Origin: an uncultured Clostridia bacterium
GTDB lineage: Bacteria; Bacillota; Clostridia; Christensenellales; Borkfalkiaceae
Assembly (NCBI GenBank): GCA_947176445.1
Contig: CAMWQK010000009.1
Span: 1-11,810 of the forward strand
Reading direction: 5' to 3'
Length of the DNA stretch: 11,810 nucleotides
This document shows positions 1-7,254 of this stretch, in pieces. How positions within the stretch are numbered: the stretch's first letter is position 1; every line of letters begins with the position of its first letter. A program made the translations under genes and the position numbers. Below the pieces are notes generated by a model. It ran no database searches. It was given only the letters and a program-made list of their open reading frames with translations, and was not told the origin of the DNA.

Positions 1-1308
1 CGTCGCCTCGATGTCACCGGCAAAGGAGATCGCGTCGGTGGGCAGGAGCAGTTCACCCGCCCCGTCCTCGCAGGAAATCGCAGCGGGAAGCGTGAGTTGC
101 TTACCGAGGAAGGAGAGCGTGCCGCCCTTCACCGCGCAGTCGAGATAGTTGAATTCGGGAATGCGGGGCAGAATGGAGAGCTCGGTCTCCTCGTCGAAGA
201 GGTGCACGCGGTCGAGATTGAGCGCCGCATTGAGAACGTCGCCCGGCTTATAGCTGATCTCGCCGCCCGCCTTGATGATGACGCGGGTGGAGCTCTCCGC
301 ATAGCCGTCGCCTTCCATGTTGATATCGCCGTAGATGAGCGTCTCGCTGCCGAGCTCCTCGGTGTGCGAAATTTTGACTTTGAGCTTCGCGGTTGCATTC
401 TTCACCGTTTCGGGATCGAGCGTGATATCCTCTGCGCGCAGACCGATGAACACCTTGACGTTGCCATTCAGATAGGAAGGCTTCGTCTTGTAGAAATACG
501 AATACGGTACGGTGATCTTGCTTTCGGAACCGACGAAATCGATCTCGACCATGTCGCCGTTCTTTTTGAGCGTGCCCTCGAAGAAGTTCATCTGCGGCGT
601 GCCGATGAAGCCCGCAACGAACTTGTTGCCGGGGTAATTATACAGGTTGCGCGGCGTATCGATCTGCTGCACGAAACCGTTCTTCATGACGACGATACGC
701 GTACCCATCGTCATTGCCTCGACCTGATCGTGCGTGACGTAGATGAACGTCGTATTCAGCTTTGCGTGGAGCTTGGAGATCTCCGCGCGCATCTGCGTTC
801 TGAGCTTTGCATCGAGGTTGGAGAGCGGCTCGTCGAGCAGCATAACCTTTGGCTCGCGCACGATTGCACGGCCGAGGGAGACGCGCTGACGCTGACCGCC
901 CGACATCTCCTTGGGCTTTCTGTCGAGATACTCGGTGATACCAAGGATTTCCGCCGCCTCGGTGACCCGTCTGTGGATTTCCTCTCTGTCGAGCTTGCGC
1001 AGGCGCAAGCCGAACGCGATATTCTCGTAGACGGACATGTGCGGATAGAGCGCGTAGTTCTGGAACACCATTGCGATATCTCTGTCCTTGGGCTCCATAT
1101 CGTTCACCACGTTCTCGCCGATGGTGAGCTCGCCCGCCGTGATATCCTCGAGCCCCGCGATCATGCGGAGCGTGGTGGATTTTCCGCAGCCCGACGGTCC
1201 GACAAAGACGATGAACTCCTTATCCTCGATTTCCATGTTGAAATCGTTCACGGCTTTCGCGCCGTTGGGGTAAACCTTATAGATGTGTTTTAATTTCAGA
1301 TTTGCCAT
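1..1308 (-). CDS. malK: Sugar ABC transporter ATP-binding protein (MalK/MsmX/UgpC family), 3' end cut by window
   Basis: This is the ATPase subunit that powers maltodextrin import through the MalF/MalG pair, on the inner face of the membrane. It starts at the ATG 1308-1306 (MANLKLKHIYKVYPNG) behind an AAGGGA-type ribosome site and stays open for 436 codons to the window edge. Visible motifs are Walker A GPSGCGKST (residues 37-45), the Q-loop glutamine Q83, the signature MSGGQ (135-139), Walker B VMLLDEP (155-161) and the switch histidine H193. An OB/TOBE-type C-terminal region follows and reaches the usual family ending HLFDEETELSI at 369-379. The reading frame then continues for at least 57 more residues, which is longer than the roughly 360-375 residues usual for the family. 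It begins 26 nt after the amylase stop, as the last visible gene of the malEFG operon. The symbol is by context: MsmX-type ATPases can serve several importers, so exclusive pairing is inferred. Confidence 0.93.
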   Translation of the reverse strand, partial: MANLKLKHIYKVYPNGAKAVNDFNMEIEDKEFIVFVGPSGCGKSTTLRMIAGLEDITAGELTIGENVVNDMEPKDRDIAMVFQNYALYPHMSVYENIAFGLRLRKLDREEIHRRVTEAAEILGITEYLDRKPKEMSGGQRQRVSLGRAIVREPKVMLLDEPLSNLDAKLRTQMRAEISKLHAKLNTTFIYVTHDQVEAMTMGTRIVVMKNGFVQQIDTPRNLYNYPGNKFVAGFIGTPQMNFFEGTLKKNGDMVEIDFVGSESKITVPYSYFYKTKPSYLNGNVKVFIGLRAEDITLDPETVKNATAKLKVKISHTEELGSETLIYGDINMEGDGYAESSTRVIIKAGGEISYKPGDVLNAALNLDRVHLFDEETELSILPRIPEFNYLDCAVKGGTLSFLGKQLTLPAAISCEDGAGELLLPTDAISFAGDIEAT

Positions 1309-1334
1309 AATAAATTTCCATCCCTTATATTTAT

Positions 1335-2888
1335 TTAAGCGAAGATCGCAATGGAGAATGCGGGCATCGTCGTTTTATTCCCGCTCGACTTGATTTCGCC
1401 CTCTTCCGTGCAGATGAGGCTCTGCTTCAACGTGCCGTACTCGCCCTCGATCGTGCGCTCTTCCTGCGCGAAGTTGACCGCGATGACGATCGTCTCTTCC
1501 CCGTACGTCTTTTTGAACACGAGCACGTCCTCGACCGACTGTTCGATGCGCTCCGAGCTTCCGCGCATGAGTGCAGGGAAGGCGTTGCGCGCGTTATTGC
1601 AGAGCTTGAAGTAGTTGAGAATACTGTTCTCGTCCGCAAGCTGCTCCTCAACGCTGGGGAACGGGTAAAACGTCTCCGGGTCCTTCGAGCTGACGCCGCT
1701 CGGATAGATGGGCTTGGTGTCCGCCGTCCAGAGAATGCCCACGCGTTTATCGGGATCGTTCGACGAGCCTCTCATACCCACTTCGTTGCCGTAGTAGTTG
1801 AATACGTTGCCCGAATAGAGGGAGAGCAAGCCGTAAGCGAACTTGATCCGCACGGGATCGCGCATTAAGAACCCTGCCGCTCTGCCCGTATCGTGATTGC
1901 TGATGAAGGGCGCAGGAATATACCCGTTTGCCATAGAGACGACTGTCTCCACCGACTTATAGAAGGAGTTCGCGGCAGACGCGCCGTTGCCGATCGTCGT
2001 TGAGAGATTGACGGCGCTGTTGATATAGCCCGAGGAGCCCTCCGCAGGGAAACAGAAGAAACTGTCTGCCCCGCTCCCGTAGAACTTCCCGATCGTGCCC
2101 GCGTCCGACCACACTTCGCCGACGATATAGGCGTTGGGGTTATACTTAACCGCCTCTTCCTTGATCCAGCCGGCGAAATCCGCACTCTTCGAAGTGCTAT
2201 TCGTGTAGTAGCTCGTGCAAGCGTCGAGACGGAACCCGTCTACCTTGTGGTCGGTGAGCCAAAAGTCCATGATGGACGAGATCTCCTCGCGTACCTTCGG
2301 ACTGTCGAGATTGAGATCGGGCATGCCCGACTCGAAGCGGGACTCATAGTAGCCGCCCGTGAAGTAGGTATAGCCGGTGCGGAACTCCGAGGAGTAGTTA
2401 TAGTAGTCGTAGTATTGATTGCTCTCGTCGTTGTTGGAGCGAGCCTTCTTGAACTCCGTAAACCAAGGATGCAAACTCGAAGAGTGGTTGACGACGAGGT
2501 CGGTGATCAGCTTGATCCCCTTTTCGTGCGCCGCCGTAACGAGCTCGTCGAAGTCTTCGAGCGTGCCGTATTCGGGATCGACATTCTTGTAGTCGGTCAC
2601 GTTGTACTTGTGATAGCTGGGCGAGGGGCAGATCGGCATGAGCCAGATACCCGTGTAGCCGAGATCGCGCACGTAGTCGAGCTTCTCGGTGACACCCTTC
2701 AAATCACCGACGCCGTCTCCGTCCGAATCGTTGAACGAATAGACGCAGATCTCATAATAGTTGTCGTATGCGTCGTCGATGAGATTCTCTTCGAGGAGTT
2801 TCGTCCCGTCGTCCCCGCAACCTGCAAGCGCGGAGATAAGAAACGCAGACGAGAGAAGAGCGGTAAATACTTTGCAAGATTTTTTCAT
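1335..2888 (-). CDS. Secreted lipoprotein alpha-amylase family enzyme (GH13)
   Basis: A 517-residue glycoside hydrolase of family GH13 that should cut or rearrange alpha-1,4 (possibly alpha-1,6) glucan bonds outside the membrane. The N-terminus is a lipoprotein signal with lipobox LAGC, making Cys24 the lipid-anchored residue. The (beta/alpha)8 barrel shows all four GH13 regions: DLVVNH (130-135), GFRLDA with nucleophile D222, GEVW with acid/base E258, and SNHD with D333. DSDGDGVGDLKG near residues 54-65 is a typical Asp/Gly-rich calcium-loop segment. A beta C-terminal domain occupies about residues 440-517. The start codon lies 3 nt past the malG stop, and its ribosome site AAAGGGG overlaps the end of malG, so translation is probably coupled. 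Exact specificity (alpha-amylase, neopullulanase or oligoglucosidase type) cannot be read from sequence alone. Its place between malG and the ATPase indicates it supplies maltodextrins to this importer. Confidence 0.93.
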   Translation of the reverse strand: MKKSCKVFTALLSSAFLISALAGCGDDGTKLLEENLIDDAYDNYYEICVYSFNDSDGDGVGDLKGVTEKLDYVRDLGYTGIWLMPICPSPSYHKYNVTDYKNVDPEYGTLEDFDELVTAAHEKGIKLITDLVVNHSSSLHPWFTEFKKARSNNDESNQYYDYYNYSSEFRTGYTYFTGGYYESRFESGMPDLNLDSPKVREEISSIMDFWLTDHKVDGFRLDACTSYYTNSTSKSADFAGWIKEEAVKYNPNAYIVGEVWSDAGTIGKFYGSGADSFFCFPAEGSSGYINSAVNLSTTIGNGASAANSFYKSVETVVSMANGYIPAPFISNHDTGRAAGFLMRDPVRIKFAYGLLSLYSGNVFNYYGNEVGMRGSSNDPDKRVGILWTADTKPIYPSGVSSKDPETFYPFPSVEEQLADENSILNYFKLCNNARNAFPALMRGSSERIEQSVEDVLVFKKTYGEETIVIAVNFAQEERTIEGEYGTLKQSLICTEEGEIKSSGNKTTMPAFSIAIFA

Positions 2889-2891
2889 ATG

Positions 2892-3749
2892 TTACCCCTT
2901 TACTGCGCCGCCCGTGACGCCCTCGACGTAGTAGCGCTGCAACCAGATGAAGAGCGCCGTGATGGGAATGGAGACGATGACTGCCGCCGCACAGAACACG
3001 CCGAAGTAGTCGTTGACCTGCTCGCGATCCAGCCACAGCTTCATGCCGACTGCGACCGTGAATTTATCGGGATCGCCGAGCATGAGGAAGGAGGAGAACA
3101 TGTACTCGCCCCAGGGAGCCGTGACCGCCGTGAGAATGGTGTAGATGATGATGGGCTTTGCAAGCGGCAGAATGATTTTGAAGAATACCGTGTGTCGGTT
3201 TGCGCCGTCGATCCGCGCCGCCTCGTCGAGCGACTTCGGAATGGTATCGAAGAACCCTTTGCAGATATAGTACTGCATCGCCGTGCTCGCCGTATACACG
3301 AGAATGAGTCCGAACAAGCTCTGCGTGAGCGACATCTCTTTGAGAATGAAGTAGACAGCCGTCATGGAGAGGAACCCGGGGAACATGCCCAAAATGAGCA
3401 TGAGATTCATGAGCGGTTTTCTCATTTTGAAGCGCAGACGGGAGAGCGCGTAGCTTGTTGCAAGCACGATGAGCGTCTGCACGATGGCGACGACGATAGA
3501 GACGAGCAAAGTGTTGCCGTACCACTTCAAGAACTTCGTGCCCGTGAAGAGCGTGACATAGTTATCAAACGACCACTTTTTCGGGAAGAACGAAACGATG
3601 GAATACCCGACCTTATCGCCGCTGAACGACTGAATGATGAGAATGACGAAGGGAATCAGCCAGATGATGGAGATCGCCACTAAGATGATATAGGTGACGA
3701 TATTCGTGGTGCGCTCGACACCCTTCTTACTGCGGAATTTCTTAGCCAT
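2892..3749 (-). CDS. malG: Maltodextrin ABC transporter permease MalG-like
   Basis: A 285-residue inner-membrane permease, one half of the transport channel. The sequence shows about six hydrophobic segments: roughly residues 18-40, 79-102, 112-135, 143-163, 197-212 and 249-270. The cytoplasmic EAA loop that docks on the ATPase is clear (EAARIDGAN, with E176 and G182, followed by FFKIILPLAKP). The C-terminal tail QRYYVEGVTGGAVKG is characteristic of MalG-type permeases. Its ATG overlaps the malF stop by one base (TAATG, 3747-3751), so the two permeases are probably translationally coupled and made in equal amounts. The start MAKKFRSKKG fits the basic N-terminal tail usual for this subunit. 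Assignment to maltodextrin rather than another sugar rests mainly on the neighbouring pullulanase, amylase and MalQ genes. Confidence 0.94.
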   Translation of the reverse strand: MAKKFRSKKGVERTTNIVTYIILVAISIIWLIPFVILIIQSFSGDKVGYSIVSFFPKKWSFDNYVTLFTGTKFLKWYGNTLLVSIVVAIVQTLIVLATSYALSRLRFKMRKPLMNLMLILGMFPGFLSMTAVYFILKEMSLTQSLFGLILVYTASTAMQYYICKGFFDTIPKSLDEAARIDGANRHTVFFKIILPLAKPIIIYTILTAVTAPWGEYMFSSFLMLGDPDKFTVAVGMKLWLDREQVNDYFGVFCAAAVIVSIPITALFIWLQRYYVEGVTGGAVKG

Positions 3750-5263
3750 TACATGAAATCCTCCTCGTTCTTGACAGATTTGGAGTTGTTATACAGAATG
3801 AGCGAGATGACCGCAACAATGATGAAGGTAAAGATACCGATGACCGACGCAAGCCCGTATTGGCTCTGATTGACGGTGAGCTTATACAGCCAGGTGATGA
3901 GAAGGTCGGTTTTACCTGCATACTGCATATTCGTTACGAGCGGTTCGCCGCCCGTAAGCAGGAAGATGACGTTGAAGTTGTTGAGGTTGCCGATGAACTG
4001 CGTGATAAGGTACGGCGTCGTCACGTGCAACATATAGGGCAAGGTGATCTTAAAAAACGACTTGACGGGGCCTGCGCCGTCGATACGCGCCGATTCATAG
4101 AGGTCGGTGGGAATGTTCATAAGGATACCCGAGACCATGAGCATGGTGAACGGAATACCGATCCAGATATTCACGACGATGACGGTAATGCGCGGCAGCA
4201 CGCCCGAGGAATCGGAAAGGAACTTGATGGGTTTCTCGATCCACCCCCACTGCATGAGGATATTGTTGATGAGCCCCTGATCCTTGAAGAGCTGAGACAT
4301 GAGCATGAGTGATACGAACTGCGGGATCGCGATCGTCATGACGAGGACGGTTCTCCACAACTTCTTAAAGCGAATCCCCTTTCTGTTGATGAGGATCGCA
4401 ACGATGATACCGAGGATATAGTTGGTGAAGGTTGCAAAAAATGCCCAGACGATCGTCCACAGCAACACCTCGCGGAAGGTATAGGCGAAGATCGCGCTGT
4501 CGGCAGAAAGTCCGCCGCCGAGCAGGGTTTTGAAGTTCTCGACGCCGCACCAGTCGAAGAGCTGTGCGGGAGGCATATGCGCCTTGTCGTAGTTGGTGAA
4601 CGCGACGAAGATCATGAAGATGATGGGCAGGATCGTGAACACCGTGAGCCCGAGCATCGGAATGGAGAGCAGGGTTTTGTGGTACTGCTCGTCCGCATAC
4701 GACTTCAAATCATCCTTCGTGCTGGGAAGCGTCTGCTTTGCCTCTACGAGCTCCTGCGAGAGAATGTTCCCTCTTATATTCTGATACCACACGTACACGA
4801 AACAGAACATGACGAAGATGGTGAGGAGCGAATAGAGCAGAATGAGCAAAGAGTTATCTACGAACACATATTTGATGAAGGGCTCTTCATCGATTTCGAT
4901 CTCGTACATGGCGAGATCGCCCAAGGAGCCCATCTGCGCAAGATACTTCCAGCCGAAGAACACCATGAAGAACACGAAGAGCACTTCAAAGAATAAATAT
5001 AAGATACCGCGCAGCCACTGCTTTCTTGCGAGCTGACCAAAGCCCATGATTACAAACGAGGTGCGCGTCTTCCAATCCCCGTTCTTTGCGGCACGACCGA
5101 TCGTGACGAAGATACCGAGGAATTTTTTGCCGAGATTTTTGAGTTTTGCGGGGATCGCCTTGAAGAAGGCAAGCAACACCGCGGGTAACCCTTTGAAGAA
5201 TTTGACGAGGTTAAACCAGAACTTCTTCAAGGGAGACATTTTCAGATATTCGAGATCGACCAT
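3749..5263 (-). CDS. malF: Maltodextrin ABC transporter permease MalF-like with long N-terminal extension
   Basis: A 504-residue permease, partner of MalG. Hydrophobic segments lie near residues 86-105, 138-160, 200-222, 268-292, 306-326, 359-380, 414-436 and 470-491. The EAA loop reads YESARIDGAG (E390, G396) followed by FFKITLPYM. The N-terminal region before the third hydrophobic segment is about 200 residues. It begins with a lysine- and phenylalanine-rich amphipathic stretch (about 10-60), then two membrane segments separated by an acidic loop (about 106-137). The loop between the third and fourth segments is only about 45 residues, so it lacks the large P2 domain of E. coli MalF. The start at 5263 is chosen because AAGAGGGG lies just upstream; the internal Met9 has no ribosome site. 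It follows malE across a hairpin-bearing 135-nt gap and overlaps malG by one base. Confidence 0.94.
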   Translation of the reverse strand: MVDLEYLKMSPLKKFWFNLVKFFKGLPAVLLAFFKAIPAKLKNLGKKFLGIFVTIGRAAKNGDWKTRTSFVIMGFGQLARKQWLRGILYLFFEVLFVFFMVFFGWKYLAQMGSLGDLAMYEIEIDEEPFIKYVFVDNSLLILLYSLLTIFVMFCFVYVWYQNIRGNILSQELVEAKQTLPSTKDDLKSYADEQYHKTLLSIPMLGLTVFTILPIIFMIFVAFTNYDKAHMPPAQLFDWCGVENFKTLLGGGLSADSAIFAYTFREVLLWTIVWAFFATFTNYILGIIVAILINRKGIRFKKLWRTVLVMTIAIPQFVSLMLMSQLFKDQGLINNILMQWGWIEKPIKFLSDSSGVLPRITVIVVNIWIGIPFTMLMVSGILMNIPTDLYESARIDGAGPVKSFFKITLPYMLHVTTPYLITQFIGNLNNFNVIFLLTGGEPLVTNMQYAGKTDLLITWLYKLTVNQSQYGLASVIGIFTFIIVAVISLILYNNSKSVKNEEDFM

Positions 5264-5302
5264 TCGATTTCCCCTCTTACTTTTTTCAGATACTTCACCT
5301 GC

Positions 5303-5334
5303 AAAAAAATCAGGGCAAACGCATCGTTTGCCCT
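5303..5334 (-). terminator. Intrinsic terminator or attenuator between malE and malF
   Basis: Read on the minus strand, a perfect 10-bp stem (AGGGCAAACG / CGTTTGCCCT, 5312-5334) with a 3-nt loop is followed by GA and seven T residues (5303-5309). This is the classical shape of a rho-independent terminator. It lies downstream of malE and 40 nt upstream of the malF start, with no clear promoter between it and malF. The likely role is partial termination or 3'-end protection, giving more binding protein than permease. Complete termination would leave malF onward without an obvious promoter. Confidence 0.75.
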
Positions 5335-5352
5335 AATGTACTTTGCAGGGCT

Positions 5353-5380
5353 ACTGCCCGACCCCGAGGGATCGGGCAGT
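5353..5380 (-). other. Second stable hairpin in malE-malF gap
   Basis: ACTGCCCGA (5353-5361) pairs perfectly with TCGGGCAGT (5372-5380), giving a 9-bp GC-rich stem. Further C/G pairing inside the loop is possible after one mismatch. It begins about 19 nt after the malE stop and has no T tract after it on the minus strand, so it is not a terminator by itself. It resembles hairpins that protect the 3' end of upstream mRNA. The octamer ACTTTGCA occurs on both sides (5340-5347 and 5383-5390). Confidence 0.6.
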
Positions 5381-5398
5381 CCACTTTGCAAAATTAAG

Positions 5399-7210
5399 TT
5401 ACGCTTTTTTCTCTGCCGTAAGCGTATCCTCGCCAAGGTTGTAGGTCAAGGTGTAGGTGCCTGCCTCCTCGATTTTGAGGTTGTCAGCACCCGACCAGTC
5501 AGCACCACCCTTCGTGTCAACCTTTACGACTTTGATTTCGTCGTTAACTGCCAGGGTGTATTCGAGCGTCCAGATATTGCCGTCGGTAGAGGTAAACTTC
5601 TGCGCCTCAACGCGAGGATTCTCGTCCGCCTTCCAACCATTGATCGTACCAACGAGGTAGCAGAAGTCAAGTGCAATGCCCTCGATCTCCTCTTTGAGTT
5701 CAGCCGTGAGCTTATCTGCGTCGAGGTCGTAGGTCAAGGTATAGATACCTGCCTTATCGATCACGAGGTTGTCATCAGCCGACCACTCGGCATTATCAAC
5801 GGTGTCGACCTTTACGACTTTAACCTCAGAGGGTTTTTCGAAGGTGTACTCAAGCGTCCAGATGTTTGCATCATCGGTGGGCTTGAACTTCTGAGCTTCA
5901 ACACGGGGAGCCTCTTTGTTGTTCCAGCCGTTGATGGTACCGACGAGGTAAGGGAAGCTGAACGCCGTCTTGGGAACGATCTGGCTCATCGTTTCGTCCA
6001 ACTTAGCCTGAACGCCGTCTGCCGTGTACTCTTCGCCTGCCGCCCAAAGTGCGTATGCCTTCATGGGATCCCAGAAGTTTGCGGGAACGGAAGTCTGTGC
6101 CGTGCCGTGTGCCGCCTGCTCTGCGAACGCCTTTACGATGAGGTTGTTCTTCACTTCATCACTTTCAGCAACCTTAATGTTGGAAGGACCGGTCTGGTGC
6201 TTTTCGAAACGAAGCGCCTGCATCTCCTCGCCCGTAAGTAACTGCGCAAGCTTGTGCGCCGTGGTGAGGTTTTTCGTGTGAGGGTTGACACCGAACAGCT
6301 TGCCGCCGACAAACGAGCCGATCTGTTTGGTCTCGCCGTCTACCGTGACGGTGGGAAGCTTGGTAGCCGAGAGGTTATCGCCAAGCTTATCCTGGAAGGT
6401 ATCTGCATTCCAGCTACCCGTGATTGCGACTGCGATATCGTCGCCCATCTGAGCCTTTACGTCGTCGGTATTAACACCTGCACCGACGTATACGCCGCTG
6501 TCTACAAGTTTACGGATTGCCTTCGTTGCCTTCGTGCCGACTTCGGTAGCGAAGTTCGTGCGTACTTCCTTCTCGGTTAAGTCTTCGTTGTAGGTAACGC
6601 TGTACTCACCGCCGAATGCGAAAAACCAAGCTACGTCGTACCAGCCGTCGCCGATCGTCCATGCGATCTTCTTGCCGCCATCCTTGCACGCCTGAATGAG
6701 CCCTTCAAGCGTCTTAGCCTGCTCTTCGCTTACGACCGTGTTGTCGTAATACATGAAGTAGCCGTTGTCTGCCGCATACGGATAGCCGTAGAGCTTGCCT
6801 TCGAAGGTACCGAGGTCGACCGTCGATGCAGTGTTCTCCGCTACGACCTTGTCCTTGTAGGTGCTGCGGATCTCTGCAAGTGCACCGACGCGAACGAGGT
6901 TTGCAAGCTGGTCGTTTGCATACGCGTAAACGTCTGCCGCCGCCGAAGGGTCTTTACCTACTTCGCCGTATGCGTTGCTCTCCGAGCAAACGCCTACCGA
7001 GATTTCAAGGTTCAGATCGGGATTTGCCTCCTTGAACTTGTTTGCCATCTCTTTCAGCGTGTCCTGCTGTGCGTCGGGTCCCCAGACCGTGAGTTTCTGA
7101 AGTTCGCCCTTGGGGCCGCCTTCCGGATCGTCGCCGCAGGCTGCTGCGCCCATGATGCTTGCTGCTGCGATTGCGCCGCAAGCGAGTAATGAAATAATAC
7201 GTTTCCTCAT
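5399..7210 (-). CDS. malE: Lipoprotein maltodextrin-binding protein with two C-terminal SusE/X25-like modules
   Basis: A 603-residue extracellular solute-binding lipoprotein of the MalE type (family 1), the receptor for the MalF/MalG importer. The signal peptide MRKRIISLLACG ends in GAAAC, so Cys25 is the probable lipid anchor. The binding-protein fold runs from about residue 38 (KLTVWGPDAQQ) to about 415, the normal length for the family. Two tandem modules of 97-residue period follow, at 419-515 and 516-603. Each starts YLVGTINGW and contains RVEAQKF, NIWTLEYT, VKVVKVDT and AG.YTLTY. They look like small beta-sandwich starch-binding modules (SusE/SusF or X25-like), an assignment by pattern only. 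The ATG at 7210 is chosen because GGAGGAAGAAAG lies directly before it and the signal peptide starts there; an in-frame GTG at 7270 lacks both supports. It has its own promoter and a structured leader. Confidence 0.92.
   Translation of the reverse strand: MRKRIISLLACGAIAAASIMGAAACGDDPEGGPKGELQKLTVWGPDAQQDTLKEMANKFKEANPDLNLEISVGVCSESNAYGEVGKDPSAAADVYAYANDQLANLVRVGALAEIRSTYKDKVVAENTASTVDLGTFEGKLYGYPYAADNGYFMYYDNTVVSEEQAKTLEGLIQACKDGGKKIAWTIGDGWYDVAWFFAFGGEYSVTYNEDLTEKEVRTNFATEVGTKATKAIRKLVDSGVYVGAGVNTDDVKAQMGDDIAVAITGSWNADTFQDKLGDNLSATKLPTVTVDGETKQIGSFVGGKLFGVNPHTKNLTTAHKLAQLLTGEEMQALRFEKHQTGPSNIKVAESDEVKNNLIVKAFAEQAAHGTAQTSVPANFWDPMKAYALWAAGEEYTADGVQAKLDETMSQIVPKTAFSFPYLVGTINGWNNKEAPRVEAQKFKPTDDANIWTLEYTFEKPSEVKVVKVDTVDNAEWSADDNLVIDKAGIYTLTYDLDADKLTAELKEEIEGIALDFCYLVGTINGWKADENPRVEAQKFTSTDGNIWTLEYTLAVNDEIKVVKVDTKGGADWSGADNLKIEEAGTYTLTYNLGEDTLTAEKKA
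5402..5956 (-). repeat. Tandem protein-module repeat in malE 3' end (2 copies, 97-codon period)
   Basis: The two copies encode residues 419-515 and 516-603 of the binding protein. By hand alignment about 58 of about 90 positions are identical, including the whole nonapeptide YLVGTINGW, RVEAQKF and KVVKVDT. Aromatic residues suited to stacking on sugar are conserved in both copies: W429/W526, the tryptophan of NIWTLEYT and the tryptophan of the WS motif. The similarity points to duplication within the gene. Confidence 0.85.
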
Positions 7211-7254
7211 CTTTCTTCCTCCATTTTTAATTTTTTCAATATGATGAGTCCCCT

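Noticed and set aside
97..1293. Long plus-strand open frame of 398 codons
   Set aside because: It is the antisense of the ATPase gene, whose Walker A, signature and Walker B motifs are intact. The plus frame shows no recognisable motif and is a product of codon bias.
2247..3683. Long plus-strand open frame of 478 codons
   Set aside because: It runs antisense across the amylase 5' part and malG, two clearly real genes, and its translation is an Arg/Asp/Glu/Val-rich low-complexity shadow.
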